Positions 12,001 to 23,722 of a DNA stretch of 64,000 bases are shown piece after piece. The stretch covers positions 33,355,001 to 33,419,000 of the forward strand of contig JAYKKT010000091.1 in NCBI GenBank assembly GCA_036023115.1, read 5' to 3'. Source of the stretch: Brasenia schreberi. Lineage: Eukaryota; Streptophyta; Magnoliopsida; Nymphaeales; Cabombaceae. Position 1 is the stretch's first letter. Each line of letters starts with the position of its first letter. Made by a program: the position numbers and the translations under genes. Below the pieces are notes generated by a model. The model saw only the letters and a list, made by a program, of their open reading frames with translations, was not told the DNA's origin and did no database searches.

Positions 12001-12971
12001 TGGGAAACTTGAATGGTGCATCGTTGGCTCGAACAATCAGCTTGAAGACGGTTTCCTCAGCCAGCAAGTTCTCATCTACAATGTGCCCTTAGTGGCCTCT
12101 TAGTGATATGTGTGTGTGTGTGTGGAGAGAGAACGAGAGAGCATAGTCCATGCACACACCCATCTTATCCATGCTAAAATCAACTTTTATCATCTCTAAC
12201 GTTCCATTTTTGAGATTAATGATTGAGGTTATAGAGAAAAAACTTGCTTTAATGTACATGGTGCATGCCAAGGATAGAAAGTACAATGATACTTTTCACT
12301 TTTTTATCTTACGAATTTTAATTGTGAAGATTTTTAAGTGGATTTGAGCATGGATAATCTTGGCCTTTTCAGTTGCTTAACTAATACCATGTTGATCCAA
12401 GATTATCCAGATAATTCTATATCTTTGCCCTTGGCATTCCCAGTGTACTTCTTTGGTGATGCTCTACAACTGGAGGATGAGATATCCCATCCTTCAGTTG
12501 TAGCATCACGGGAGAGCGAGTAATCCACAGGAATTATTCGTAAGGTGATTAGCAGCACACTTGTTTCCACGACAGTGAAGTTTCCAATCACGTGTTTGTA
12601 GAATATCCAGGACTCAGGTAACCCTTAAAGCAGTCATCTATAATGACCTTGGAGAGATTTTAGATATCAAAATGGTGGTTATGTCTGATTCCAGCTGAAA
12701 GCATTTTAGTTATGCTCTTGATCGAATTGTAGATTGTCAAAGTGTTAAACTTCTTGAGGAGTTCACGAGGGATCCGGAGCCCATCGTGTCACAGAGCTGC
12801 GAAGTTGCACTCAGCATGCTAGAGTTTGAAAGATCTGGCAAGTCTTTCGAGGTAAATTATGATGCGCCGATAGCGGAAATCTAAATATTCCAGTAACTAT
12901 TTAGAAATTTGATTAAAAAATCGTTCTTTTGCCTTCAGTATTACTACATGCAGGCGCCAGAAATAATATAG
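8665..12971 (+). CDS. DOHH: Deoxyhypusine hydroxylase (DOHH), seven coding exons, two altered HE motifs
   Basis: DOHH makes hypusine on eIF5A; it is a HEAT-repeat enzyme whose two irons are held by four His-Glu motifs. Exons: 8665-8821, 9707-9840, 10404-10636, 10718-10856, 11660-11786, 12733-12851, 12939-12971. All introns are GT-AG and all joins keep the frame, giving 313 residues, normal for plants. Family signatures are [74 protein letters not shown] and [16 protein letters not shown] motif 1 (exon 2) and motif 4 (exon 5) are intact. Motif 2, expected at the exon 2/3 join as [10 protein letters not shown], reads VRYM|AAEALG. Motif 3, at the exon 4/5 join, reads RNE instead of RHE. With these metal ligands missing, the product is probably inactive as a hydroxylase. 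It may be a recent pseudogene or a diverged paralogue. Exon joins were set by homology. Confidence 0.85.
9022..9071. repeat. (TC)n microsatellite in DOHH intron 1
   Basis: About 25 TC units inside the first intron. A shorter TC/TG/CA run sits at about 8840-8885, close to the donor. Confidence 0.9.
12110..12360. mobile_element. MITE-like unit in DOHH intron 5
   Basis: It starts with tgtgtgtg-gagagaga-gcatagtccatgcaca, like the left end of the unit at 4.99 kb, and has an AT-rich non-coding interior. The right end (gagcatggataat) is weak and lacks the TC/TA tract. It lies in intron 5 (11787-12732) and so is transcribed with DOHH. Confidence 0.4.
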
Positions 12972-13436
12972 GGAGTTGATGCCTCGGTCTCGCAAGTCTC
13001 ATCAGCATGAACGCATCTATCATATGGGAGGGGGAGGGTCGCAGTGGTGATTTTGAATGTTTTGGCTTTTTGTTCTGGCCCTTGTGTGTTTCGTGACTTC
13101 TAATGCAGAAAGACCTAGTTTGTGAGGTATGCAGTTGACTATATACCAACTTGAAGCCAATATTTTGATATTACGTGGTTTCTATGATTATCATCCACTA
13201 TTATGTTTATATTTCATACAAGAATTACAAAACAACTCTGATTTGACTCGTGTGGATTATACTTCGAATGCGAGGAACGGAACTTTTGTTGAACTAGGTG
13301 ATCTAGTGTAAGTATTGAGAACGTCCATGGTGGAGTTATTTGGCCGGTTTAGCGACACATATCGTCTGAAAGTCTCTCTCTTTCTCACGCTAAGAAGTTG
13401 TGGGGGATGCGTGGGAGTCCTATTTTAATATATATC

Positions 13437-13506
<70 letters not shown>

Positions 13507-14535
13507 TGAAAAGGTCAACAAGCTACTTCTCTGGCGTGTTCATTGTCTTGTTCTGTCAGTTCCAGTTGGTCAGCACGAGGTTTTCTGAAGACCTGAAATT
13601 CGGCGATTCAGGTCATTTCCTGGATAATTCTGAGAATGATTCAATTCGAAATCCTACTCTAACTTCTGTGAGGGCTCAAACCATGGGCAGTGGTAGTTTG
13701 TCTACAGCTGGTTGGCTGATGGAAGTATGTATCCAAATTAGTCGTGGTAGACGATTCTTGTTGAGCTGATTGGCTGTAAGCAGGTCTCCATTGTTTACGA
13801 TAGTCTTCTGTTATCCTTGACGTTGAATCTGATTGCGAGGTAATTTTGTTTCTTAGCTTGCTTGATGAACAAGGAAAAGAAAAGCCTGAATGGAGAACGT
13901 CAACGAATATATGTTCATAGTCACAGGAAATTCATCAGATGCTTCTGACAGATGCCAACCTCGGCTTAGAATCCGTCACTTGGTTCCGCTCTTCCACTTG
14001 GAATTGTTATTTTGATGAGATTGCATATGCCTAGGGCCCTTAAAATGATTTGTCACACTAAAAAATGCTGATAAATCTGGTCAACCAAGCTCCAAGTTCT
14101 TAGGTAAGTTGATTTTCTTTAAGCTTCACGTGTTCGTGTTTGAGAAGCTTTATTTGGTGTCGACATTTCGGTTCTGTCACAGAAATCCATTGTTTCCGGC
14201 TCACAGGTGGCTTGTAACCTTCACCTATATATCGAAAACTCCAAAATTCACCCGTTTGAATTTTCATTTCTAAGATGTATTACTTTAATAACTTGGTCTC
14301 ATAAGCTCATGGTGACAACTAGCATAGCACAGCCACTACAACAAAACACAGAAGGAGAGGAATGGCTATGATCCTTAACTGAGATGGAAGAGAGGGTGAT
14401 AAGAGATATGTGATTGCATACAAAAAAGTTGAGGTGAAACTATGACGAGGCTTACAACATCTTCCCTCCCTTACCTTCCTTGGTGGTGTCACAGATTATA
14501 GGATTTGTTGTAGTGAGCACGACTGTTCAATTAAC
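12972..14535. other. DOHH 3' flank, no recognised gene; contains (GA)n
   Basis: Holds the DOHH 3' UTR, a (GA)n tract at 13440-13503 and unassigned sequence. An 87-codon frame at 13506-13769 has non-repetitive composition after the GA tract but no recognised family. The part around 13,930-14,170 (for example gcatatgcctagggccc, tgctgataaatctgg, tccaagttcttagg) matches 50.7-50.95 kb, so it belongs to the duplicated DOHH segment. Confidence 0.5.
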
Positions 14536-14675
14536 AATGAAGTTTAACGTCATGAAGGAAGGCATCGAGCTTCCAACCATTGTTGTCCTTGGTGACCGAT
14601 CAAGCGGAAAATCAAGCGTGCTGTGATCACTCTCTGGCATCAGCCTCCCTCGCGGACGCAACTTGTGCACCCCAC

Positions 14676-15073
14676 TGTTAGAGGTGTTACAGTGGTCATT
14701 CTTGGCAATTTAGCCCGGTAACAACATCATTATCGTGACAGGAGTTACATATTAGACCAGTAATCGTCGAACCGTTATCGGATTTTTCGATAACAGTATG
14801 AATATAGCTGATGCGGAGGTGGGAAACCCTGCATAAAAAACTAGGAGACATGGAGCAAGCACTCCTCTGTAAATAGAGTAATGCGTACAAAAGAAAAACA
14901 ACAATATACAAAAATATTGTCTCGTTAGGAAAGGCCGCTGTGAGGAAACCTTAAATATCACCCGAACTTCATTTTCGCTGCAGATTATCTGGAAGATTGG
15001 ACGTGGAGAGAAAGACATCGAATTCCAGCAACCGGAGAAGGAGGAAGCTTATGTCTGCCTCATTGATTCTCCA
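14676..15073 (+). repeat. 5' LTR of Copia A
   Basis: Aligns along its whole length with 20012-20355 plus 23653-23722. A short direct word (tctataaata in the 3' LTR, tctgtaaata here) is a likely promoter TATA element. Confidence 0.9.
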
Positions 15074-15249
15074 TTTTTGGTATCACACCCAGGTTTTGAC
15101 CCTATAAAGACCCTATAAAAAAAAAAATAGATGGCACACATTATTTCTCTGCAAAAACAGAAAGAGAGAAAAAAAAGAGGTAAAAGAAGGAAAGAAAAAG
15201 AAAGAGGAAGCAAAAATGAGAGAGAAAACACGGCAAAGAACCACCGCAA

Positions 15250-15460
15250 GCCAGGATGCGACAGAGAATCGTCGGAGGCCAAAAAGCGACAGAAAAACCA
15301 CGACAAGACAGAAAACGGCAAAAAAACCGCGATAGGCCAAAAAGCGACAGAGAATTGTCAGAAGGCCATAAAGCAGCAAAGAACCGCGATAGGCCAAAAA
15401 GCGACAGAGAATTGTCAGAAGGCCATAAAGCAGCAAAGAACCGCCACAGGGTATAAGGCG
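15250..15460 (+). repeat. 57-bp minisatellite in the Copia A leader
   Basis: The unit (gataggccaaaaagcgacag...aagcagcaaagaaccgc) starts at 15331 and 15388, with partial units before and after. The purine-rich leader leaves a 241-codon Lys/Arg-rich frame (15131-15856) that I read as chance, not as a gene. Confidence 0.75.
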
Positions 15461-16329
15461 GACACGAACTGCGATAGATCAAAAAACTGTCGGTCGCCGA
15501 CCGCCTCAGAGGGCCACAGAGCGGAACAAAGCTCCGTCAGACTCTCCCCTCTCCCTCTCCGCTGTCGGCTGCAGTTGGGAAAAGGAACCCCGTCGGTTGG
15601 TAACAGCCGCCCGTTCTTCTCCCTTCTCTCTCTCTCCAAAGTCGAATCAGACTCTCTCTCTCTTCATTTAAAACAGAAACTAAAAACCTTAGGCGGTTTT
15701 CAAAAAACTGCTAGCCAAAATAGCGGCTCCGGCAGCAGACTGAAAAGTTCATTCTGCCCCGGCTATTTTTTGAATATTACGAAACTACCCCTAGTCAAAA
15801 AGATTGTTCTGTACTTACTTAGCAAAAAGTCTTTTTTACCCTTCGTCAGTTTGTGAAAATTACAAAATATCGAGCCACTATTTTACTTCATTGCTCTTCC
15901 TGGTTTGTGTTAATTTTGTTTCTGCCATTGTGACAGGTTTGTCCCTGTACTTTTGAGAAAATTACATATTTGGATTAAGGGTTAAAATTACACTTTTAAC
16001 CCCGATCAATCATGAATTTTACAAAAACACCAAAGAGTAATTTTACGAGTCTATCCTTAGGCTTTTCAGAAAATTTCAAAAGTAGAGAGATAGTTAAAAT
16101 TATAGTTTTACCCCTGGTATTATTTGAAAAAATACTAAAGGTAGAAATTCTTGGAAAAATTGTAAGTTTGTTCCAAGTTGCTTATAAAATATCTTTTTTA
16201 GGATATCATGTATCGTTCTAACATGGTCCCTGCTATGTGTGTTTGTTGCTTATTGTTTATTTCCTTTTTAGATCATCTAATTATTATAATTGCCAAATAC
16301 ATAAAAATGAGTTCAAGAATGTGTCTTAA

Positions 16330-19300
16330 TTGGCAAAAACTGAGAAATTGAATGGTTTGAACTTTCAAACATGGAAGAAGAGAATCCCACTTAATCTAAC
16401 ACTTAAGGGTGTTGAGTACGTACTAAAGGAAACCATGCGTCTGTCACCACCAGACATAATTGAGGAACAAATAGAAATGTATAAAACATTTCTAAAGGAT
16501 GACACCATAGCATGGACAATCATGTTGACATACATGGAGGATGACTTTATTAGGGTCTTCAAAGAATATAAGACCACCAAAGAGTTGTTTGACTCAATAA
16601 CAACTAAGTATGACATAACTTTCAAATTATATGTGTAGTTGCTACTACAAAAGTACAACTCCAAAATGAAAGAATGAGATAATGTCGTAGAATATGTAAA
16701 CCACATGTTAGTAATAGCTAAGAACTTAGTCGTGGCAAAATCAATTATCCTACAACCGATATATATATCAATTATATTAAACAGTCTGCTCCCGTCATGG
16801 AACATGGTCACCACTACCCTCAGATTAGGGCCTCAAATTAACCTTTCTGAATTGTATTAATTGATGGGTAACATTGAGTCTACATGGGTAACAATACCTT
16901 ATTGGATGTTTTGGGTATTGGGTCCTTTAGGATTTATGTACAAGGCAAACCGATTGTATTAATTGATGTATTAATTGTGCCAACTATAAGGCGCAAGCTG
17001 GTCTCGGCCCCTATCTTAGTAAAGAAAGGTTTTGAAGTCAGGTTTATTCCTAACAAGGTAATTGTGGAAAAACATGGGAGAATAATATTTTCTAGGGAAT
17101 TTGATGTAGAGCATAAACTGTTTAAATTCTTTGATAATGAAATTGATACTTCTTCTACTTATATTGAGTGTGCATTCACTATTGATGTGAATATGTGGCA
17201 TAAATACCTTTGGCATATAAGTGTAGAGAAGTTGAGGAGATTATCCAACTTTGACTTACTACCTAGATTTGAGGAAAATACTTTTAACAAGTATGAAGCT
17301 TGTATACAAGTAAAGATGACAAGGAAAGTTTTTCCCAATGAATCAACAAGGGCAACAACTCTGTTCGAGGTTATTCACACGGATTTATTTGGACCTTTTA
17401 GAGTAAAGTCACATCATGAAAATGATTATTTTATAACTTTTATTGATAATTACTCTAGATATATGTATTCATATTTTTTGACACATAAATCTTAGGCACT
17501 ACATGTTTTAAAAGAATATAAGTAAAATGTGAAAAACCAATTACTATATTCAATTAAAGTCTTAAAATCAGATAGAAGTGGTGAATATACCTCAACTGAA
17601 TTTCTTGAATTCTGTAAAGACTTTGGTATTGCAAAGCAAAATACAATGCATAGGACACCTCAACAAAATGGTGTAGCTGAAAGATACAACAGAATCTTGT
17701 TGAATATGACAAGGTTAATGTTGATCGATGCCTCTCTACCAAGGGTATTTTGGAGAGAAATAGTAAGTACAATGATTTACATACTCAATAGAGTACCGTG
17801 TAAAGTTGTATTCACTACACCATATGAGATGTGGTTTGGAAGAAAACCCGACCTAGGGCATCTCAGGAGGTGGGGATCTGTTGCAAATATAAAGATCCTT
17901 CATCAATCTAAAGATAAACTAGACAATAGGTCTTTAAGATGTATATTTATTGGATATCCGAAAGGTTCAAAGGGACATCGATTTTATCATAAGTACCACG
18001 GACTAATTGAAAGCAAAGATGTTGAATTCTTAAAAGATTCTAAGAATGACATCCTACAAAATAATAATAAATGTGTTGATGATCTACTAGACTTAGATCA
18101 ATCATCTTTTGAGCCCATAAAAGATCTTCTTGAAACAATCGAAACCTTAAGTGGACATAAAAGGTCAAAAGTCACTCTGTCCTACTTAAAGGATTATCAC
18201 ACTTATCTTGCAAAAGAAGTGTGTAATTCGGTGACTTAGATGAGTTGATTGATAACTTGACTTATCAACAAGCTATGAACTTATCAGAAGCATCAGACTA
18301 GGAGAAAACCATGGATGAGGAAATTGAATCCATTAAGAAAAACCAAGTCTAAGAATTGACTAATTTACCAAAAGAAAGAAAAGTCATAGGCTGTAAATGA
18401 GTTCTGAAAAAGAAATACAAGGTCAATGGTACAATCAAAAAGTTTAAAGCGAGGTTGGTTGCAAAGGGTTTTTTATAAAAAGAGGAGATAGATTATGTTC
18501 AGAAATATTCTCCAGTTGCGAAATTTGAATCCATACGAATAATCTTAACAATATCTGCATACTATGATTTAGATTTACATCAGTTAGATGTAAAGACAAC
18601 ATTTCAAAATGGAGATTTAGATGAAATCATATATATGGAGCAACCCGAAGGATTTGTGATTAAAGGCCAAGAAGATAAAGTATATAAGTTGAGAAAATCC
18701 CTATATGGTCTGAAATAGTCAACTCGCCAATGGTATTTGACTTTTCAAAATGCCATTATAGAACTTGGGTTTGTAGCTAATAAACTTGATCCTTGTGTAT
18801 ATGTTTGGAACAGTGAGAGCCACTTTGTCATCTTTTCATTATATGTAGATGATATATTGTTGATTGGAAATGACAACGAGAAGATTGTCAAAACCAAGTC
18901 ATAGTTGAACTTCAAGTTTGAAATGATGGATATGGGGGAAGCATCCTATATCCTGGGAATAAAGATCTCTCGAGATAGAGAATTCATACTCCTATGCCTG
19001 AGTCACGAGAGATATATCGACTATATCCTCAAGAAGTTTAAAATGGGTGAATGCAAGTCTGCTGATACACCTATTGCAAAATGGATTAAAATTAGTAATG
19101 TTGATTGTCTCAGTGAAGGAGACGATAAGCCTAATATTCCTTATGCACAAGCTGTTGGTAGCTTGATGTATACTATGTTGTGTACAAAACCTGATATCAG
19201 CTTTATTGTTGGTCTTATAAGTAGATATCAAAGTAATCCTGGTTGGCAACACTAGGTAGCTGTGAAAAGGATTTAAGATATCTGAAAGGAACAAAAGACT

Positions 19301-19803
19301 AGAAACTGTGTTTTCAAACAGATGAACTGAAAGTGGTAGGATACTCAAACGCTAAATTTGCTAGGAGTAAAGATAACAGCAAATCAACCTCAGGATAAAT
19401 ATTCTTATTTGGAGGTGGTGTTGTTTCTTAGGCATGTAAGAAACAGGGTTGTGTAGTATTACATACACAAGAAGGTGAGTATGTAGCTTTCTGTATGACT
19501 GCAACGAGTGCTGTCTGGATAAGTCGCTTCATACGAGATTTGAAGTTGAAAATAATCAATGAGCCAGTTATCATTTACTGTGATAACAATGCAGCAATCA
19601 CTCATATCAAGAGTGGAGCTGATTGCTTGAAAAGCAAGCATATAATGGTAAAATACCACTATGTTTATGGTATGGTAATGAGAAAGGAAATATCCATCTT
19701 ATACATGCCAACAGAAGATATGTTGGCTGACCCCTTAACAAAAGGCATAACAAAGGATCTATTCTCAAAACATGTTACAAACATGGGTTTGAGGTATGTT
19801 TGA
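16330..19803 (+). pseudogene. Copia A gag-pol (degenerate)
   Basis: Gag begins near KTEKLNGLNFQTWKKRI. The GAG-pre-integrase region has HISVEKLRRLSNFDLL, where the first His of the zinc site is unclear. The integrase core shows IHTDLFGPF, GEYTSTEFLEFCKDFGI and TPQQNGVAERYNR. RT has SLYVDDILLIGN, and RNase H ends ADPLTKGITKDLF. The reading frame is broken by at least ten stops between 16.6 and 19.5 kb, including in RT (about 18,240-18,900). It aligns piece by piece with element B. Confidence 0.85.
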
Positions 19804-19910
19804 TTGTTGTCTAGGAAAATAACCACACAACGAATAAAATGTTGTGTAGGGAAATAACCACACAACGAGCAGGTTGTTATGTAGAGAAATAACCACACAA
19901 TAGGTATTGA
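19800..19910 (+). repeat. Three tandem stem-loop units upstream of the 3' LTR (Copia A)
   Basis: Three copies of GTTGT[GC]T, a 12-14 base spacer (aggaaaataacca) and ACACAA(C) in a row just after the stop of RNase H. Each unit can fold into a small hairpin (GTTGTGT pairs with ACACAAC). Element B has the same three-unit arrangement at 32.10-32.20 kb, so it belongs to the family. Confidence 0.7.
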
Positions 19911-20011
19911 TTGCAGCAACAATCAAGAATTAACATTACTAGGTAAACCCTAGAAAAGTGAAAGAAAAACCAGTATATAAGTACACTTGGCTCGAATGGC
20001 GAAGTGGGAGA

Positions 20012-20355
20012 TGTTAAAGGTGTTACAGTGGTCATTCTCGGTAACTCATCCCGGTAATGGCTGGACTGACCATCTAGACTGTTACCGTGGTAAGAGTTAC
20101 AGATGAGGCCTATAATTGTCGGATCGTTACCAGATTTTTTGGTAACAGTCCAGATATAACTGCTTTAGATGAGGAAAACCCAACGTGAAAAGCTAAGAGA
20201 TATGAAGCACGCACTGCTCTATAAATACAGCAGTGCGTATAAAAGAAAAAGAACAATATACAAAAATATTATCTCTTTAAGAAAGGTCGCTGTGAGGAAA
20301 CCTCAAATATCACTCAAACTTTATTTCCGCTGTAAATTATCTGGAAGATTGGACA
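20012..20355 (+). repeat. 3' LTR of Copia A, first part
   Basis: Starts right after the polypurine tract and aligns with the 5' LTR to the RTE insertion point at 20355. The remainder continues at 23653-23722 on the far side of the LINE. Confidence 0.9.
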
Positions 20356-23300
20356 AACAACAACAACAACAACAACAACAATTAAGCCTTTTCCCATTAG
20401 AGACGAGGTTGGCTACATAGATTCTTTGTTTCCACAGATCCCTATCGTGTGCCATGTTAGCAGTTAACTCCCAATAAGCTAGATCATTCTTTATTGTTTC
20501 TTTCCAACACTTTTGTGGTCGTCCCCTACCTCTTTTAATACTTTCCAAAATTAGTTTTTCTAACATCCTTACAGGTTCTTCTTTTGATCTTCTTTCTATA
20601 TGTCCAAACCATCTTAAACAATGTTCTCTCATTTTATCCTCTATTGGTGCCACTCCTAATTTGTTTCTAATAACCTCATTATGTATACGGTCTTTTCTTG
20701 TATGACCACTCATCCATCTCAACATCTTCATTTCTGTCATAGACATCTTTTGTACATGTTAATGATTAACTGCCCAACACTAAGAACCATAAAACATGGT
20801 AGGCCTAATTGTTGCTCTATAATATTTACCTTTTAACTTTAATAGTATCTTCTTATCACAAAGAATACCTGATACTCCTCTCCATTTTAACCAACCAGCA
20901 TTAATTCTATGTGTAACATCTCCCTCAATTCTTCCATCACTCTGAAAAATTGACCCTAGGTATTTAAAACTTTCCTTTTGGGGAATGCAATGTGTGCCAA
21001 TTTTAATTTTCATGTCCTCTGAAGTAACCAAATGATCAAACTTACATTCCATATATTCTATCTTTGTTCTACTAAGTCGGAGGCCTTTGCTTTCTAATGT
21101 TTCTCTCCATAGTTCCAATTTTCTATTAACTTTTTCCTTAGACTCCTCCACTAATACAATGCCATCTACAAATAACATACACCAAGGTACTTCATCTGGA
21201 ATATGTTTTGTTAACTCATCAATTACCATTATAAATAAGTATGGACTTAAAGTTGATCCTTGATGTAACCCAATATTAACTTCAAAGAAGGCTGTCGTTC
21301 CTTCATGAGTCCTCACACATGTTTTTGCACCATCATACATGTCTCTTATAAGGTTAATATATGTCAATGGGATACCTCTTTTTTACAAAGTTCTCCAAAG
21401 AACCTCCCTCGGTACCCTATCATAAGTTTTTTCTAGATCAATAAATATCATGTGAAGGTCTTTCCTTTTTGCTCTAAAATATTCCATAAGACGTCTCAAA
21501 AGGTGAATTGCTTCAATAGTATATTTGCCTGGCATGAATCCAAATTGGTTCTCTATTGTACTTGATACTTGTCTTAACCTACGTACGATAATTCTTTCCC
21601 ATAATTTCATAGTATGACTGATTAACTTGATACCTCGATAATTTTGAATGTCTCTCTTGTTCTTATATATGAGTATAAGTGTAATGGCTCTCTATTCCTC
21701 GGGCATCTTTTGGTTTTTCTATATTTCATTAAATAGTCTTGTGTGCCAAGTGATTCCTATTTCTCCTAGTATTTTCCAAACTTCTATAGGAATATTATCT
21801 GGTCCTACAGATTTACTATCCTTCATTTATTTAAGAGCTTCTTTGACTTCATTCTTTTGAATACGTCGGTAGAAATTGTGGTTTATATACTTTTCTGACT
21901 TGGCTAAATCTCCTAAACTAATACTAACATCTTTATTTTCATTAAAAAGATTATAAAAATAGTTTTTCCATCTATTTCTTATATCATCGTTTGCCACTAA
22001 AAGTTTTTCATCATCGCCTTTTATGCATCTAACATAATTAAGATCTTTAGTTTTCTTATCTCTAGCCGTAGCTATCCTAAAAATATCTCTTTCACCCTCT
22101 TTTGAGTTGAGTTTTTTATATAAGTCCTCCCAAGTCTTAGCTTTTGCTTCACTAACGGCCTTTTTCGCTTCCTTCTTTGCTTTCATATAAGCTTCTAAAG
22201 TTTCACTAGTTTTCTTGGCATAATGTAATTTGTAACATGCCCTCTTTGCCTTGATTTTATTTTGCACTACTTCACTCCACCACCAAGCTTCTTTTTGTGC
22301 CAGTACACCTTCCTTAGATACCCCTAACACATTTTTCGCCACTTTCCTAATATGTATAGCCATATTGTTCCACATATCACAGGGTGTGCCAACATAATTC
22401 CAAACATCTCCTTGAAAATCTTTCTGTTTAAATATATCTTCTTTCTCGCTTTTGAGGTTCCACCGTTTAGTCCGAATAGCTCGATGTACTCTTTTCTTCT
22501 TTGTCTATTTTTTTATTTGTAAATTCATAACTAAAAGTCAATGTTGGGTGGTTAAGCTTTCTCCTGGAATTACCTTACAATCTTTACAACACGCTCTATC
22601 TTTTTTTCTATAAATAAAGTAATCAATTTGTGTTTGTGATAAGCCACTCTTATAAGTAATTAAATGTTCATCTCATTTTTTGAAGATTGTATTGACTATA
22701 AAGAGATCAAATGCCATAGCAAAATTTAAAATCTCCCTACCTTCCTCGTTTATATCCCCAAAACCAAAGTTTCCATGAATCCCTTGATATCTTAATGCCT
22801 CTTTACCGACATGTCCATTTAAATCTCCTCCTAAACAAATCATCTCCCTTTGTGGAATCTTTTGAAACACCTTATCTAACTCTTTCCAAAAACTGTCTTT
22901 ATACTATCTTCTAGTCCTACTTGGGGTGCGTAAGCACAAACTATATTCAAAACCTCTGCTCCTAACACTAATTTCAACATCATGATTCGGTCACCATATC
23001 ATTGTATGTCTACTACACTCTCCTATAAATCTTTATTTATGATAATACCAACTCCATTTTGAGCCTTTTCTTTACCTAAGTACCATAATTTAAAACTTGT
23101 ATCCTCTATCTCATTTTCTTTTTCTCCAACCCATTTTGTCTCTTGTAAACATAGAATATGAATCTTTCTCCGAATCATAGTATCTACCACCTCCATTAGC
23201 TTACCAGATAATGTTCCGATATTCTAAGAACCAATACGAATCTTATTATCTAAGACTAGCTTCCTTACCCCCCGCATCCGTCCATAATAAAAATGCGGAG

Positions 23301-23633
23301 ACTCTCTCTAAAAATTTTTCACTACATTCGAGCGGCAATGTAGCGGGACTAACTTCTTTACCCACACCCGTCCATGATGTGGGAATCCTCTCTGCAATTG
23401 ATTCACTACATTTGGGCGAAAATGTAGTGGCCCTTGATTACTTCTTACTGCATTCGGGCTCTACAGCACGTCGCTAGGCTAGGACGCCCCAAAGCAATGC
23501 TTATAATTTTTATAATCCATGTTATAAAAATCCGACAAAGTTTTACGTTGGCTGTCGGAAGCCTAACACAACCCTCCTCCTTTATCCAGGTTTGTGACCG
23601 GAAATGCAAGGGTGATCCCTTACATGAGCGGAG
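20356..23633 (-). mobile_element. RTE-clade LINE A, near full length, in the Copia A 3' LTR
   Basis: The insertion is about 3.28 kb, with its 3' end at 20356 as a TTG-repeat tail ((CAA)n on the plus strand). It is flanked by TTATCTGGAAGATTGGACA (20337-20355) and TTATATGGAAGATTGGACA (23634-23652), a 19-bp target-site duplication with one mismatch. On the minus strand, an endonuclease remnant lies at about 23.2-22.5 kb (GGDLNGHVG at the catalytic Asp-x-Asn). RT lies at about 21.9-20.8 kb ([33 protein letters not shown]), and the C-terminal end with HIERRSKEEP runs to 20.32 kb. The RT catalytic box reads FVDG instead of FADD. Several stops separate the pieces, so it is inactive. Confidence 0.92.
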
Positions 23634-23652
23634 TTATATGGAAGATTGGACA

Positions 23653-23722
23653 TGGAGAGAAAAACATGAGATTCCACCAACCGGAGAAGGAGAAAGCTTA
23701 AGTATGCCTCGTCGATTCTCCA
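23653..23722 (+). repeat. 3' LTR of Copia A, last part
   Basis: Matches the last about 70 bases of the 5' LTR (gagagaaa.acat.gaattcc.....accggagaagga, cgattctcca). DRP4 pseudogene sequence resumes soon after. Confidence 0.85.

Larger units (their letters stand above)
14676..23722 (+). mobile_element. Copia LTR retrotransposon A (interrupted by an RTE LINE in its 3' LTR)
   Basis: The 5' LTR is 14676-15073 and the 3' LTR starts at 20012 and ends at 23722; both start TGTTA.AGGTGTTACAGTGG and end GATTCTCCA. A primer-binding-site-like TTGGTATCA follows the 5' LTR at 15077, and a polypurine tract (gaagtgggaga) sits at 20001-20011. In order: non-coding leader with tandem repeats (to about 16.3 kb), gag (16,330-16,860), GAG pre-integrase (16,884-17,330), integrase (to about 18.0 kb), RT with an intact YVDD (about 18,845) and RNase H (to 19,803). 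The zinc knuckle and protease, partly visible in element B, are missing here. Many stops make it inactive. The flanks (CCCAC, TCATC) give no clean 5-bp duplication. It sits inside the DRP4 pseudogene. Confidence 0.9.

Noticed and set aside
13506..13769. 87-codon frame after the (GA)n tract as a gene
   Set aside because: No domain, promoter or conserved counterpart in the duplicated flank; kept only as a remark in the flank entry.
15131..15856. 241-codon Lys/Arg/Gln-rich open frame
   Set aside because: It lies in the purine-rich, tandemly repeated Copia A leader before gag; the composition explains the lack of stops, and element B has no equivalent frame.
23639..23722. Second copy of coding sequence from the dynamin pseudogene
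   Set aside because: The repeat with 14990-15073 first looked like duplicated exon sequence, but both belong to the LTRs of Copia A; the LINE insertion had hidden this.
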